Below, piece by piece: positions 24,069-31,949 of a stretch of DNA of 64,000 nucleotides; within the stretch, counting starts at the first letter, position 1; each line of letters opens with the position of its first letter. The DNA is from an uncultured Oscillibacter sp. (lineage in GTDB: Bacteria; Bacillota; Clostridia; Oscillospirales; Oscillospiraceae), in NCBI GenBank assembly GCA_950097265.1, contig CATNDJ010000002.1:16708-80707 (forward strand), in the 5' to 3' direction. A program made the position numbers and the translations under genes. The notes below the pieces were generated by a model. The model made no database searches, was not told where the DNA came from, and saw only the letters and a list, made by a program, of their open reading frames with translations.

Positions 24069-24158
24069 TTTGTAGGGAAGGGGCTCTGTCCCCTTCCGCC
24101 CCTCAGGAAACTCCACGTTCCCAGGAAACGGGCCGGGACAGAGCCCGGCCCCTACAAA
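24069..24158. repeat. Inverted REP pair (BIME/MITE-like) downstream of serS
   Basis: Two REP units face each other. One runs 24069-24097 beginning TTTGTAGGGAAGGGGCTCTG, the other 24130-24158 ending CCCGGCCCCTACAAA. The outer arms TTTGTAGGG and CCCTACAAA pair, making the whole 90 bp one large palindrome. It starts at the serS stop region and may act as a terminator. Confidence 0.7.
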
Positions 24159-24227
24159 GCGTATTAAAATAGCGGCATCATTACAAATAGTTGAACGGTT
24201 TTCCAGCCAATAGGAGAAAGTCGAACG

Positions 24228-25271
24228 ATGAAACGTATTCTCGGAATCATTTTAACGGCTGTATTCCTGTCTGCGCTCTCAATCCCTTGCGGCGCAACGG
24301 ATACAGAGGCCACAACATATAGGGATTACCCCGGCTTCGCCGACGTGGCGGAGGGAAGCGCGTCCTACGAGGCCATCAAGCTCTGCTACGAGCGGGGATT
24401 GATGAACGGGACCTCCGACACGGCCTTCAACCCCCAGGGGAAGCTGACCGTGGCCCAGCTGGTGGTCCTGGCGGCAAGGCTGTACGACCTGCAATGCGGC
24501 GGGGACGGGACCGTCCCGGACCTGCCGGACCTGAGCCAGCCCTACCTCCGGTTCTACGACGGGGAGGGAAACCTGATCGCGTCCTATTCCAGGCTGGAGG
24601 AGCTCCCCGCTTACAATGCTGCGGCGAACCCGTATATTGCCCTCAGCGAAACCCCCGACGACCCCGCCCTGCCGGAGACCTGCACCTTGCAAATCGGCTA
24701 CGAGGGCTATAACTGGGTGGGCAGCTATGAGGGCGTGCGGGAGTCCCACGAGAGCGCCGGCGGCGTCATGCACCAGGGCCTTGTGGGCACGGGCTACCGC
24801 TTCGCGGACCCGAAGGCGGGCCGCTTCACCAACCTCCCCGGCCAGCAGTATGTCGAGCGGTACAAGGACGCCTGGTGGTTCCCCGCCGTCTTCTACCTGG
24901 GCAGCGAGGGCGTCATGAATTTCTGGGGCGAACTGGTCTACCGGGCCAGCAACGGGAACAACGGAGACGACAGCGGCTACGACCCGGCGGTCCGCTTCTC
25001 CAAGGACAACGCCACCCGTTCCCTCTTCGCCTGGCTGGTGGACCTGACCGCCGGACCTCTGGAGACCGTCAACGAAACCGCCTCCGCCCCCGATGTGGAG
25101 ATCGGGGAGACCCGGGACGCCGAATCCATCCTCCGCCTCTACCAGGCGGGCGTCCTCACCGGCGTAGACGCCGCCGGAAATTTCGGCGGCGACCGGGAGC
25201 TGACCCGGGCCCAGGCCGCCATCATGATGGCCCGGGTGCTGGAGCCCTCCCTGCGGGTGAGAACCGCGTAA
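24228..25271 (+). CDS. SLH-domain surface protein
   Basis: 347 residues with a Sec signal peptide (MKRILGIILTAVFLSALSIP, cleavage near CGA). An S-layer homology repeat runs from YPGFADVAEGSASYEAIKLC (about 33-52) to FNPQGKLTVAQLVVLAARLY, and a second, degenerate one lies at the C-terminus (ILRLYQAGVLTG ... DRELTRAQAAIMMARVLEP). The central domain (about 90-260) is unrecognised and aromatic. SLH repeats bind pyruvylated wall polymers, so this should be a wall-associated protein. It is a single-gene unit between serS and mscL. Confidence 0.82.
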   Translation: MKRILGIILTAVFLSALSIPCGATDTEATTYRDYPGFADVAEGSASYEAIKLCYERGLMNGTSDTAFNPQGKLTVAQLVVLAARLYDLQCGGDGTVPDLPDLSQPYLRFYDGEGNLIASYSRLEELPAYNAAANPYIALSETPDDPALPETCTLQIGYEGYNWVGSYEGVRESHESAGGVMHQGLVGTGYRFADPKAGRFTNLPGQQYVERYKDAWWFPAVFYLGSEGVMNFWGELVYRASNGNNGDDSGYDPAVRFSKDNATRSLFAWLVDLTAGPLETVNETASAPDVEIGETRDAESILRLYQAGVLTGVDAAGNFGGDRELTRAQAAIMMARVLEPSLRVRTA

Positions 25272-25324
25272 TTTCGCTCCTATCCGTATTTGCAATATGA
25301 ATTTATACGAAAGGGAATCCGATT

Positions 25325-25723
25325 ATGGCTGACAAGACCTCCGGTTTCTTCGCCGAGTTCAAGACCTTCATCGCCCGGGGCAACGTGATGGACATGGCGG
25401 TAGGCGTGATTATCGGCGGAGCCTTCTCCAACATCACCACCTCCTTAATCAACGATATCGTCATGCCCATCCTGGGGATTTTCACCAGCTCCGTGTCCTT
25501 CGCCGAGCTGACGCTGAACCTCGGCCCCGCCGTGATTACCTACGGCAACTTCATCCAGGCCGTTTTGAACTTCCTGATTATGGCTCTGGTGGTCTTCTGC
25601 ATCGTGAAGGCCCTGAACCGCTTCCATAAAAAGAAGGAGGAGGCCGCGCCTCCTCCGCCCCCGGGCCCCTCCGCCGAAGAACGGCTGCTGACGGAAATCC
25701 GGGACCTGCTGAAAAGCAAATGA
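25325..25723 (+). CDS. mscL: Large-conductance mechanosensitive channel MscL
   Basis: 132 residues. FKTFIARGNVMDMAVGVIIGG (split over residues 12-32) is the highly conserved TM1 pore helix, and a second membrane helix follows (FIQAVLNFLIMALVVFCIVKAL, about 78-99). The C-terminal bundle helix follows a Pro-rich linker (APPPPPGPSAEE). The channel opens on osmotic downshock. The stop overlaps the rsmG start (ATGA at 25720). Confidence 0.95.
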   Translation: MADKTSGFFAEFKTFIARGNVMDMAVGVIIGGAFSNITTSLINDIVMPILGIFTSSVSFAELTLNLGPAVITYGNFIQAVLNFLIMALVVFCIVKALNRFHKKKEEAAPPPPPGPSAEERLLTEIRDLLKSK

Positions 25724-26418
25724 TGGAAGCCATTCTCCGGGAGGGCCTGTCCGCCCTCTCCCTCCCCGGGGAGGGCATCCCGGCCCTGCTCCGCTACTGG
25801 GAGCTGCTGGCGGAGAAAAACAAGGTGATGAACCTGACCGCCATCACGGACCCCGATGAGGCCGCCCGGCTCCACTTCCTGGACAGCGCCGCCCTGCTCA
25901 GTCTGGCGGACCTCCGGGGGAAGTCCGTGGTGGACGTGGGCACCGGGGCGGGCTTCCCGGGGCTGCCCCTGCGGATCCTCGAGCCCTCTATCCGCCTCAC
26001 CCTGCTGGACGCCCAGCGGAAGCGGGTGGACTTCCTCCGGGAGGTCTGCCGGGACCTGAGCCTTTCGGATGTGGAGTGCGTCCACGGCCGGGCGGAGGAG
26101 TTCGCGGGGTCGCGCCGGGAGTCCTTCGACTTCGCCGTGAGCCGGGCGGTGGCGGCCCTGCCGGTGCTGGCGGAGCTGTGCCTGCCCCTGGTCAAAGTGG
26201 GGGGTAAATTCCTTGCCATGAAGTCCGTGGACACGAACGAGGAGCTGAACGCCGCAGGCCGGGCCGTCAATCTGCTGGGAGGGCGGCTGGAAAAGCCCAT
26301 AGATTATGTGATTTCCGGCACAGATATTCCCCGGCGGCTGGTCATTATCACAAAAATGTCCGAAACGCAAAAAAAGTACCCCAGAACGTTTGCAAAAATC
26401 AAGAAGAATCCGCTATAA
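25720..26418 (+). CDS. rsmG: 16S rRNA (guanine527-N7)-methyltransferase RsmG
   Basis: 232 residues, class I SAM methyltransferase formerly GidB. Motif I is VVDVGTGAGFPGLPLRIL (about 70-87), preceded by the RsmG-typical NKVMNLTAITDPDEAARLHF (about 34-53). The ATG at 25720 overlaps mscL's stop; an ATG directly after it (25723) is an alternative. In most Firmicutes rsmG sits next to mnmG and parAB near the origin; here mnmE/mnmG are not in the window and mscL is its partner. Confidence 0.93.
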   Translation: MMEAILREGLSALSLPGEGIPALLRYWELLAEKNKVMNLTAITDPDEAARLHFLDSAALLSLADLRGKSVVDVGTGAGFPGLPLRILEPSIRLTLLDAQRKRVDFLREVCRDLSLSDVECVHGRAEEFAGSRRESFDFAVSRAVAALPVLAELCLPLVKVGGKFLAMKSVDTNEELNAAGRAVNLLGGRLEKPIDYVISGTDIPRRLVIITKMSETQKKYPRTFAKIKKNPL

Positions 26419-26419
26419 T
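26390..26419 (+). promoter_or_regulatory. Promoter of the MinD-like gene (inside the 3' end of rsmG)
   Basis: TTGCAA (26390-26395), 18 bp spacer, TATAAT (26414-26419). The -10 overlaps the rsmG stop codon. Confidence 0.65.
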
Positions 26420-26459
26420 AGAAACTGCGAAATCAGCGTTTGGAAGGGAGGCGCATTCC

Positions 26460-27206
26460 ATGGCGGGCCAATGCGTGGCCGTGGTCTCCGGCAAGGGGGG
26501 CACGGGCAAGACCTCCTTTACCGCCGGGGTGGGCTCCGCCCTGGCGCAGCTGGGGCAGAAGGTGCTGTGCGTGGACTGCGACGTGGCCCTGCGGAACCTG
26601 GACCTGGCCCTGGGGCTGACGGACAAGGCCATTATGGACTTCACCGACGTGGCCCAAGAGCGCTGCTCCCTGGACATGGCGGCGGTGGAACACCCGGATA
26701 TCCCGGGCCTCTTCCTGCTGACGGCCCCCACCCGGAGCCGGGGCCGCCCGGTGATGGAGGAGCAGATGGCCGTCATGCTGGAGGCCGCCCGGGAACGGTT
26801 CGACTACTGCTTCCTGGACGCGCCGGCGGGACTGGACGGCGGCTTTCAACTGGCCACCTGCGCCGCGGACCGCTGCGTGGTGGTGGCCACGGCGGACGCA
26901 TCCTCTCTCCGGGACGCCCAGCACACGGTAATGGAGCTCCACCGCTTCCCCACGGGGCGGCTGCACCTGGCGGTGAACCGGGTGCGGAAGAAGATGCTCC
27001 GCAGCATGCACGCCACTATAGACGACGCCATCGACCGGGCGGGCCTGCCCCTCATCGGGGTCATCCCCGAGGACGACGCCCTGCCCCTCTCCCTGAACAA
27101 GGGGGTGCCCCTGCTGCTCAGCGGCAATCAGGGCGCGGCGGCGGCCTACCGGAACATCGCCAAGCGGCTCCAGGGCCAGCGGGTCCCGCTGCTGCGCATT
27201 CGTTAA
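26460..27206 (+). CDS. minD: MinD/ParA-superfamily septum-site ATPase
   Basis: 248 residues with deviant Walker A SGKGGTGKTS (residues 10-19; signature Lys12, catalytic Lys17), switch region CVDCDVALRNLDLALG and Walker B CFLDAPAGLDGGF (about 118-130). The pattern matches MinD rather than Soj. However, no MinC or MinE lies nearby, and the C-terminal end (QGQRVPLLRIR) has only a short possible amphipathic targeting helix. A good GGGAGG site precedes the ATG. It could be MinD or a MinD-like positioning ATPase. Confidence 0.75.
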   Translation: MAGQCVAVVSGKGGTGKTSFTAGVGSALAQLGQKVLCVDCDVALRNLDLALGLTDKAIMDFTDVAQERCSLDMAAVEHPDIPGLFLLTAPTRSRGRPVMEEQMAVMLEAARERFDYCFLDAPAGLDGGFQLATCAADRCVVVATADASSLRDAQHTVMELHRFPTGRLHLAVNRVRKKMLRSMHATIDDAIDRAGLPLIGVIPEDDALPLSLNKGVPLLLSGNQGAAAAYRNIAKRLQGQRVPLLRIR

Positions 27207-27253
27207 ACCGGCTTTTCGCCTATCCCTCATCCGTTTCGAGAAAGGAGCATGAC

Positions 27254-27670
27254 ATGAACATCGCCCTGATGGCCCATGACAACAAGAAGGAACTCATGGT
27301 CCAATTCTGCACCGCCTATGCCGGCATTCTGGCCCGGCACCAGCTCTACGCCACCAACACCACCGGACACATGGTGGCGGACGCCACGGGCCTGGATGTC
27401 CACTGCTTCCTGACCTACGCCCACGGCGGCAGCCAGCAGATCGGCGCCCGCATCTCCTACAATGAGTTCGACCTGGTGCTGTTCTTCAACGACCCCGCCA
27501 ACGAGGAGCGGGCGGAGGACATCTCCTACATCTCCCGCCTCTGCGACCAGAACCGGGTCCCCTTCGCCAGCAACATCGCCACGGCGGAAATGCTGGTCCT
27601 GGGCCTGGCCCGGGGCGATCTGGACTGGCGGCTGATCGTCAATCCCTCCTCTTCCCGGCCCTTGGCGTAA
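27254..27670 (+). CDS. Methylglyoxal synthase-like protein lacking catalytic residues
   Basis: 138 residues that align end to end with methylglyoxal synthase (MgsA), which converts dihydroxyacetone phosphate to methylglyoxal. The opening NIALMAHDNKK, the phosphate loop YATNTTG (32-38) and SNIATAEMLV match. The catalytic Asp of GGDQQIGA is Ser60 here (GGSQQIGA), and the usual PHEPD segment with a conserved His and Asp is replaced by EERAED (84-89). The comparison uses the remembered B. subtilis/E. coli sequences. It probably binds a phosphorylated ligand without making methylglyoxal, so I leave the symbol empty. It is 47 bp after the MinD-like gene. Confidence 0.8.
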   Translation: MNIALMAHDNKKELMVQFCTAYAGILARHQLYATNTTGHMVADATGLDVHCFLTYAHGGSQQIGARISYNEFDLVLFFNDPANEERAEDISYISRLCDQNRVPFASNIATAEMLVLGLARGDLDWRLIVNPSSSRPLA

Positions 27671-27743
27671 GACGTTTTAACCCCCCATTTCTTCATTGCG
27701 CCCAAAAATGGAGTTCCCAAATTCTGGAATTTGGGCAGATGAT

Positions 27744-27788
27744 GAGCGCTCTCGTCCCAAAGCGGTTTGGGAGGACGGCGCTCTTTTT
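27744..27788 (+). terminator. Terminator of the minD-mgsA-like unit
   Basis: Arms GAGCGC (27744-27749) and GCGCTC (27778-27783) enclose an inner hairpin with arms CGTCCCAAA and TTTGGGAGGACG, followed by TTTTT. It is preceded by a smaller hairpin CCCAAATT ctgg AATTTGGG (27716-27735). Confidence 0.7.
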
Positions 27789-27808
27789 CGGCGGTTCCGC
27801 CGCCTATT

Positions 27809-27999
27809 TATAGTCAGCACAGCTGAAAAGAATCCTTTGGATTCTTTTCAGCGAGGCGCTGTTTTACAGCGCCTCAAGCCGCATAAGCGGCTTGCTGTGC
27901 TTGACTTCATAGGAAACACATGGACGCTTTGCGCCCCGGCAAACCTTTGGTTTGCCGGTTGAAAAGAAGTTTTACTTCTTTTCAACTGTGTTGACTATA
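27809..27999. mobile_element. 191 bp MITE-like palindromic element with cloverleaf core, upstream of hisS
   Basis: The left end TATAGTCAGCACAGCTGAAA (continuing AGAA, 27809-27832) and the inverted right end (27976-27999) match at 22 of 24 positions. Inside are five perfect hairpins: 27823-27851, 27853-27875, 27876-27893, 27936-27958 and 27959-27985. The first three are closed by an alternative pairing of 27813-27823 with 27894-27905, giving a four-way junction. A TA duplication may flank it. No open frame codes for a transposase, so it would be non-autonomous. Confidence 0.75.
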
Positions 28000-28022
28000 C
28001 AAGAGAGAAAAGGAGCAGCGTT

Positions 28023-29378
28023 ATGGCAAAACAAACACCCCGTACCCTCTCGGGCTTCATGGAGCTCCTCCCCGCCCCCCAGCGGCAGATGGAGCGCATC
28101 ATGGAGATTCTCCGGGAGACTTACAGCCTCTATGGCTTCACCCCCCTGGACACTCCGGTTATCGAGTCCAGCGAGGTTCTCTTGGCCAAGGGCGGCGGCG
28201 AGACGGAAAAGCAGATCTACCGCTTTCAGAAGGGGGACGCGGACCTCTCCCTGCGCTTCGACCTGACGGTCCCCCTGGCCAAGTACGTGGCCCTGCACTA
28301 CAGCGACCTCACCTTCCCCTTCCGCCGCTTCCAGATCGGCAAGGTCTACCGGGGCGAGCGGGCCCAGCGGGGCCGCTTCCGGGAGTTCTACCAGGCGGAC
28401 ATCGACGTGATCGGCGACGGGAAGCTGTCGATTCTCAACGAGGCGGAGATCCCCGCCATCATCTACCGGACCTTCTCCGCCCTGGGGCTGAAGCGCTTCC
28501 GCATCCGGGTGAACAACCGGAAGATTCTCAACGGCTTTTACGCCTCCCTGGGCCTCTCGGACAAGGCCGGGGATATCATGCGCACCGTGGATAAGCTGGA
28601 AAAGATCGGCCCGGAGAAGGTGCAAACCATCCTGACGGAGGATTTCGCCGTCAGCCCGGAGGCCGCCCGGGAAATCATCGGCTTCATCTCCACCGGCGGC
28701 GGCACAGAGGAGGTTCTCTCCGCCCTGGAGTCCCGCCGGGGACCGAACGAGACCTTCGACCAGGGGCTGGACGAGCTGAAAACCGTGGTGCGGTACCTGG
28801 GGGCCTTCGGCGTCCCGGCGGAGAACTTTAACCTGGACCTGACCATCGCCCGGGGGCTGGACTACTACACCGGCACGGTCTATGAAACGGTCCTGCTGGA
28901 CCACCCGGAGATCGGCTCCGTGTGCTCCGGCGGCCGGTATGATAACTTAGCGGAATATTATACAGAAAAGCAACTGCCCGGAGTGGGCATTTCCATCGGG
29001 CTCACCCGGCTGTTCTATGTTCTGGGGGAACAGGGCATGCTGAATCCGGAGCTTCCCACGGCCCCGGCGGACGTGCTGATCCTGCCCATGACGGAGGACC
29101 TGAGCGCCGCCATCGCCCTGGCAACCCAGCTGCGGGACAATGGGGTCCGGGCTCAGCTTCACTGTGAGGAGAAGAAGTTCAAGCAGAAGATTTCCTACGC
29201 GGACAAGCTGGGCATTCCCTATGTGATCTTCCTCGGCGAGGATGAGATCAGCGCCGGGGTGGTGGCCTGTAAGGACATGGCCACCGGAGAACAGACCAAG
29301 CTGGACGCCGGGGCGACGATTTACCGCATCAAGGCCGGGCTGGACGCCCGGAACAAGGGGTTTGTCATTCGGGAATGA
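28023..29378 (+). CDS. hisS: Histidyl-tRNA synthetase
   Basis: 451 residues, class II. Motif 1 region GFTPLDTPVIESSEVL (about 38-53), motif 2 RRFQIGKVYRGERAQRGRFR (about 101-120), the histidine-specific ARGLDYYTGTVYE (about 276-288) and motif 3 GGRYDNL / GVGISIGLTRL (about 304-330) are all present. The C-terminal anticodon-binding domain follows. ATG 28023 has AAAGGAG upstream. No T-box is seen; the upstream gap is filled by the MITE-like element. Confidence 0.94.
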   Translation: MAKQTPRTLSGFMELLPAPQRQMERIMEILRETYSLYGFTPLDTPVIESSEVLLAKGGGETEKQIYRFQKGDADLSLRFDLTVPLAKYVALHYSDLTFPFRRFQIGKVYRGERAQRGRFREFYQADIDVIGDGKLSILNEAEIPAIIYRTFSALGLKRFRIRVNNRKILNGFYASLGLSDKAGDIMRTVDKLEKIGPEKVQTILTEDFAVSPEAAREIIGFISTGGGTEEVLSALESRRGPNETFDQGLDELKTVVRYLGAFGVPAENFNLDLTIARGLDYYTGTVYETVLLDHPEIGSVCSGGRYDNLAEYYTEKQLPGVGISIGLTRLFYVLGEQGMLNPELPTAPADVLILPMTEDLSAAIALATQLRDNGVRAQLHCEEKKFKQKISYADKLGIPYVIFLGEDEISAGVVACKDMATGEQTKLDAGATIYRIKAGLDARNKGFVIRE

Positions 29379-29385
29379 CAGAGCT

Positions 29386-29797
29386 TGTACTCGCCCGTTC
29401 GGGCGGGGAGATTGGCAACCAGCAATGGCTGGTCCAATGCACCCCCCATTTCGTCGGAAGAAACTCCGCCCGCTCCGCCCCCGCCTAACGGCGAGGTCTT
29501 CGCTCTGCTCCGTTCCTTCCTCCTCTCCCCACCGCGCGGGGCGCGGCGGGGGCCCCTGTTTTGCGAAAAGAGACTGCGTCCGCAGACGCGTGTCGGAGGC
29601 CAACCGCCGCAAAGCGGCGGCTCTTAGGCCGGAGACGAATGCGCCGTGCACGGTGGAAGAGAGAAAACGGGGGCGCGAAAGAAGTACCGACTGTTTGGTA
29701 CGCAAGTCTTCTGCCCACGGCGTGGTGCAAGCGGGAGTTTTGGAGGTTGATGCAAGGCCCGCTCTCCTCTCCTCGCTGCCGCTAACCCGGCGCTTGC
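29386..29797 (-). repeat. Large modular palindromic element, copy B, with two nested insertions
   Basis: In minus orientation relative to copy A: it begins TGTACTCGCCCGTTCGGGCG and ends CCGCTAACCCGGCGC. One nested module of about 105 bp (from CGTCGGAAGAAACTCCGC near 29452 to GGGGGCCCC near 29555) interrupts the right arm of the main hairpin. A second, 63 bp insertion (about 29574-29636) carries palindromes GCCGCCGC TTT GCGGCGG-like and CGTCTGCGGACG. It lies directly after the hisS stop codon. Confidence 0.75.
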
Positions 29798-29836
29798 AGC
29801 AGAACTGTGTTTAACGCATTCTCTTTCGGCCCCTAC

Positions 29837-30117
29837 CAGCGCCAGGTCAGCGGCAGCGGAAAGAGTAGCTGATCGATTCGACGAACTCCAAACCCCCGCT
29901 AGCACCACGCCGCGGGCAAAAGACATTCGTGAAACCAGAGGCACTGCCTGCGCGTCCCCCCGTCCAAACGTACGCGTCCCCAAATACTTCCTTTTCTCTT
30001 TTGGACCGTGCACGGCCCGTTTTCTCTTTTCCTTTTGGAAGGAAAAGAGAAAATGGGGGGTGCAATGAACCAGCTATCATCATAGCTGCAATCCACCCCG
30101 CCCGTCAGGGCGAGTAC
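29837..30117 (+). repeat. Large modular palindromic element, copy C
   Basis: It begins CAGCGCCAGGTCAGCGGCAG and ends CGCCCGTCAGGGCGAGTAC. The main hairpin is longer than in copy A (15 bp arms TTTTCTCTTTTCCTT / AAGGAAAAGAGAAAA). The small hairpin AGCTAT CATC ATAGCT replaces AGCTATC AA GATAGCT of copy E. Copies B and C face each other in the 794 bp hisS-aspS gap. I see no gene in this gap. Confidence 0.78.
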
Positions 30118-30172
30118 AACCCGTAATTAAGATATCAATTATTCCATTTTGTAATAGAAAAGAGGAACCACC

Positions 30173-31948
30173 ATGACACAAAACCGCACCCACACCTGTG
30201 GGGAACTTCGCCTTACCGACGCCGGTAAGGAAGTCAAGCTCTCCGGCTGGCTGGAAAACATCCGAGAGGTTGGCGCCGAGCTGGCCTTCATCGTCCTTCG
30301 GGACTTCTACGGCACCACCCAGGTGGTGGCCGAGACCCCGGAGATGGTGGCCCAGTTCAAGGCCATCAACAAGGAATCCACCGTCTCCATAGAGGGGACC
30401 GTCCGGGAGCGGGCCAGCAAAAACCCCAAGCTGCCCACCGGCGATGTGGAGGTCGTGCCCTCCAAGGTGGAGGTCCTGGGCCGCTGCCGCCACAACGAGC
30501 TCCCCTTCCAGATCAACCGCAGCCGGGAAGCCGACGAGGCCCAGCGGCTGAAATACCGCTACCTGGACCTGCGGAACCCGGCGGTAAAGAGCAACATCGT
30601 TTTGCGGTGCCAGGTGGTCTCCGCCATCCGCAAGGCCATGACGGACCACGGCTTCCTGGAGATCACCACCCCCATCCTCACCGCCTCCTCCCCGGAGGGG
30701 GCCCGGGACTACCTGGTCCCCGCCCGGAATCACCCGGGGAAGTTCTACGCCCTGCCCCAGGCGCCCCAGCAGTTCAAGCAGCTTCTCATGACCTCCGGCT
30801 TTGACCGCTATTTCCAGATCGCCCCCTGCTTCCGGGACGAGGACGCCCGGGCGGACCGCTCCCCCGGCGAGTTCTATCAGCTGGACATGGAGATGTCCTT
30901 CGCCAGCCAGGAGGACGTGTTCGCCGTCATCGAGGACGTGCTGCCCCCCATCTTCGCCCAGTACGGCAAGTACAACCGGGCCAGCGCCGCCCCCTTCCTG
31001 CGCATCCCCTACGCCGAGGCCATGGAGAAATACGGCACCGACAAGCCGGACCTGCGCATCGACCTGACGGTCCAGGACGCCACGGACATCCTGACCGGCT
31101 GCGGCTTCGGGCCCTTCGACGGGAACGTGGTGAAGGCCGTCGTTGTCTCCGATTTCCACGAAACCCGGAAGTTTATCGACAAGACCCTGGCGGAGGTGGA
31201 AGTGGTCTCCGGCGGGAAGCCCTACTGGTTCCGCCTGGACGAGAGCGGGGAGATTGTGGGCGGCATTGCAAAATTTGTCCAGCCCATCAAGGACGCGGTG
31301 GTCTCCGCCCTGGGGCTGAAGCCAAACGACTTCGTGGCCCTTTCCGCCGGGAAGCTGGGGGCCGCCCAGAAGACCGCCGGGGTACTGGTGAAGACCCTGG
31401 GCGCCGCCGTCCCCGGCCATCAGGACCGCGACCAGTACGCCTTCTGCTGGATTGTGGATTTCCCCATGTACGAGATTGGGGAGGAGTCCGGCGAGCTGGA
31501 GTTCTGCCACAACCCCTTCTCCATGCCCTCCGGCGGGCTGGAGGTGCTGCTGAAGGCCGAGCGGGGCGAGATCGACCCCTTAAGCATCACCGCCGACCAG
31601 TACGACCTGGTCTGCAACGGCGTGGAGCTCTCCTCCGGCGCGGTGCGGAACCACGACCCGGAGATCATGGTGAAGGCCTTTGAGATGGTCCGCCTGGGGG
31701 AGGAGGACGTGAAGGCCAAGTTCCCCGCCATGTACAACGCCTTTACCTACGGCGCGCCGCCCCACGCGGGCATCGCCCCGGGCATCGACCGGATGGTCAT
31801 GCTGCTGGCGGGCGAGGAGTCCATCCGGGAAATCATTCCCTTCCCCATGAACAAGAACGCCATGGACGTAATGATGAGCGCCCCCAGCGAGGTGACCCGG
31901 AAGCAGCTGGACGAGCTCCACATCGCCCTGGTGAAGCCGGAGGAGTAA
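30173..31948 (+). CDS. aspS: Aspartyl-tRNA synthetase
   Basis: 591 residues, the bacterial type with N-terminal OB-fold (KLSGWLENIREVGAELAFI, about 25-43), class II core and the inserted GAD domain (about 285-410). Motif 2 is in CFRDEDARADRSPGEFYQLD (split about 220-239) and motif 3 in GAPPHAGIAPGIDRMVMLL (about 530-548). Whether it is discriminating or charges tRNA-Asn as well cannot be settled here. The DUF1275 gene starts one base after its stop. Confidence 0.94.
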   Translation: MTQNRTHTCGELRLTDAGKEVKLSGWLENIREVGAELAFIVLRDFYGTTQVVAETPEMVAQFKAINKESTVSIEGTVRERASKNPKLPTGDVEVVPSKVEVLGRCRHNELPFQINRSREADEAQRLKYRYLDLRNPAVKSNIVLRCQVVSAIRKAMTDHGFLEITTPILTASSPEGARDYLVPARNHPGKFYALPQAPQQFKQLLMTSGFDRYFQIAPCFRDEDARADRSPGEFYQLDMEMSFASQEDVFAVIEDVLPPIFAQYGKYNRASAAPFLRIPYAEAMEKYGTDKPDLRIDLTVQDATDILTGCGFGPFDGNVVKAVVVSDFHETRKFIDKTLAEVEVVSGGKPYWFRLDESGEIVGGIAKFVQPIKDAVVSALGLKPNDFVALSAGKLGAAQKTAGVLVKTLGAAVPGHQDRDQYAFCWIVDFPMYEIGEESGELEFCHNPFSMPSGGLEVLLKAERGEIDPLSITADQYDLVCNGVELSSGAVRNHDPEIMVKAFEMVRLGEEDVKAKFPAMYNAFTYGAPPHAGIAPGIDRMVMLLAGEESIREIIPFPMNKNAMDVMMSAPSEVTRKQLDELHIALVKPEE

Positions 31949-31949
31949 C

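Noticed and set aside
27813-27905. Cloverleaf resembling a tRNA
   Set aside because: Stem lengths (12, 9 and 7 bp perfect hairpins) and loops do not fit a tRNA, with no T-loop, D-loop or anticodon signals; the terminal inverted repeats explain it better as a mobile element.
27671-28022. T-box or histidine attenuator upstream of hisS
   Set aside because: No T-box sequence or run of His codons is present; the hairpins belong to a terminator and the MITE-like element.
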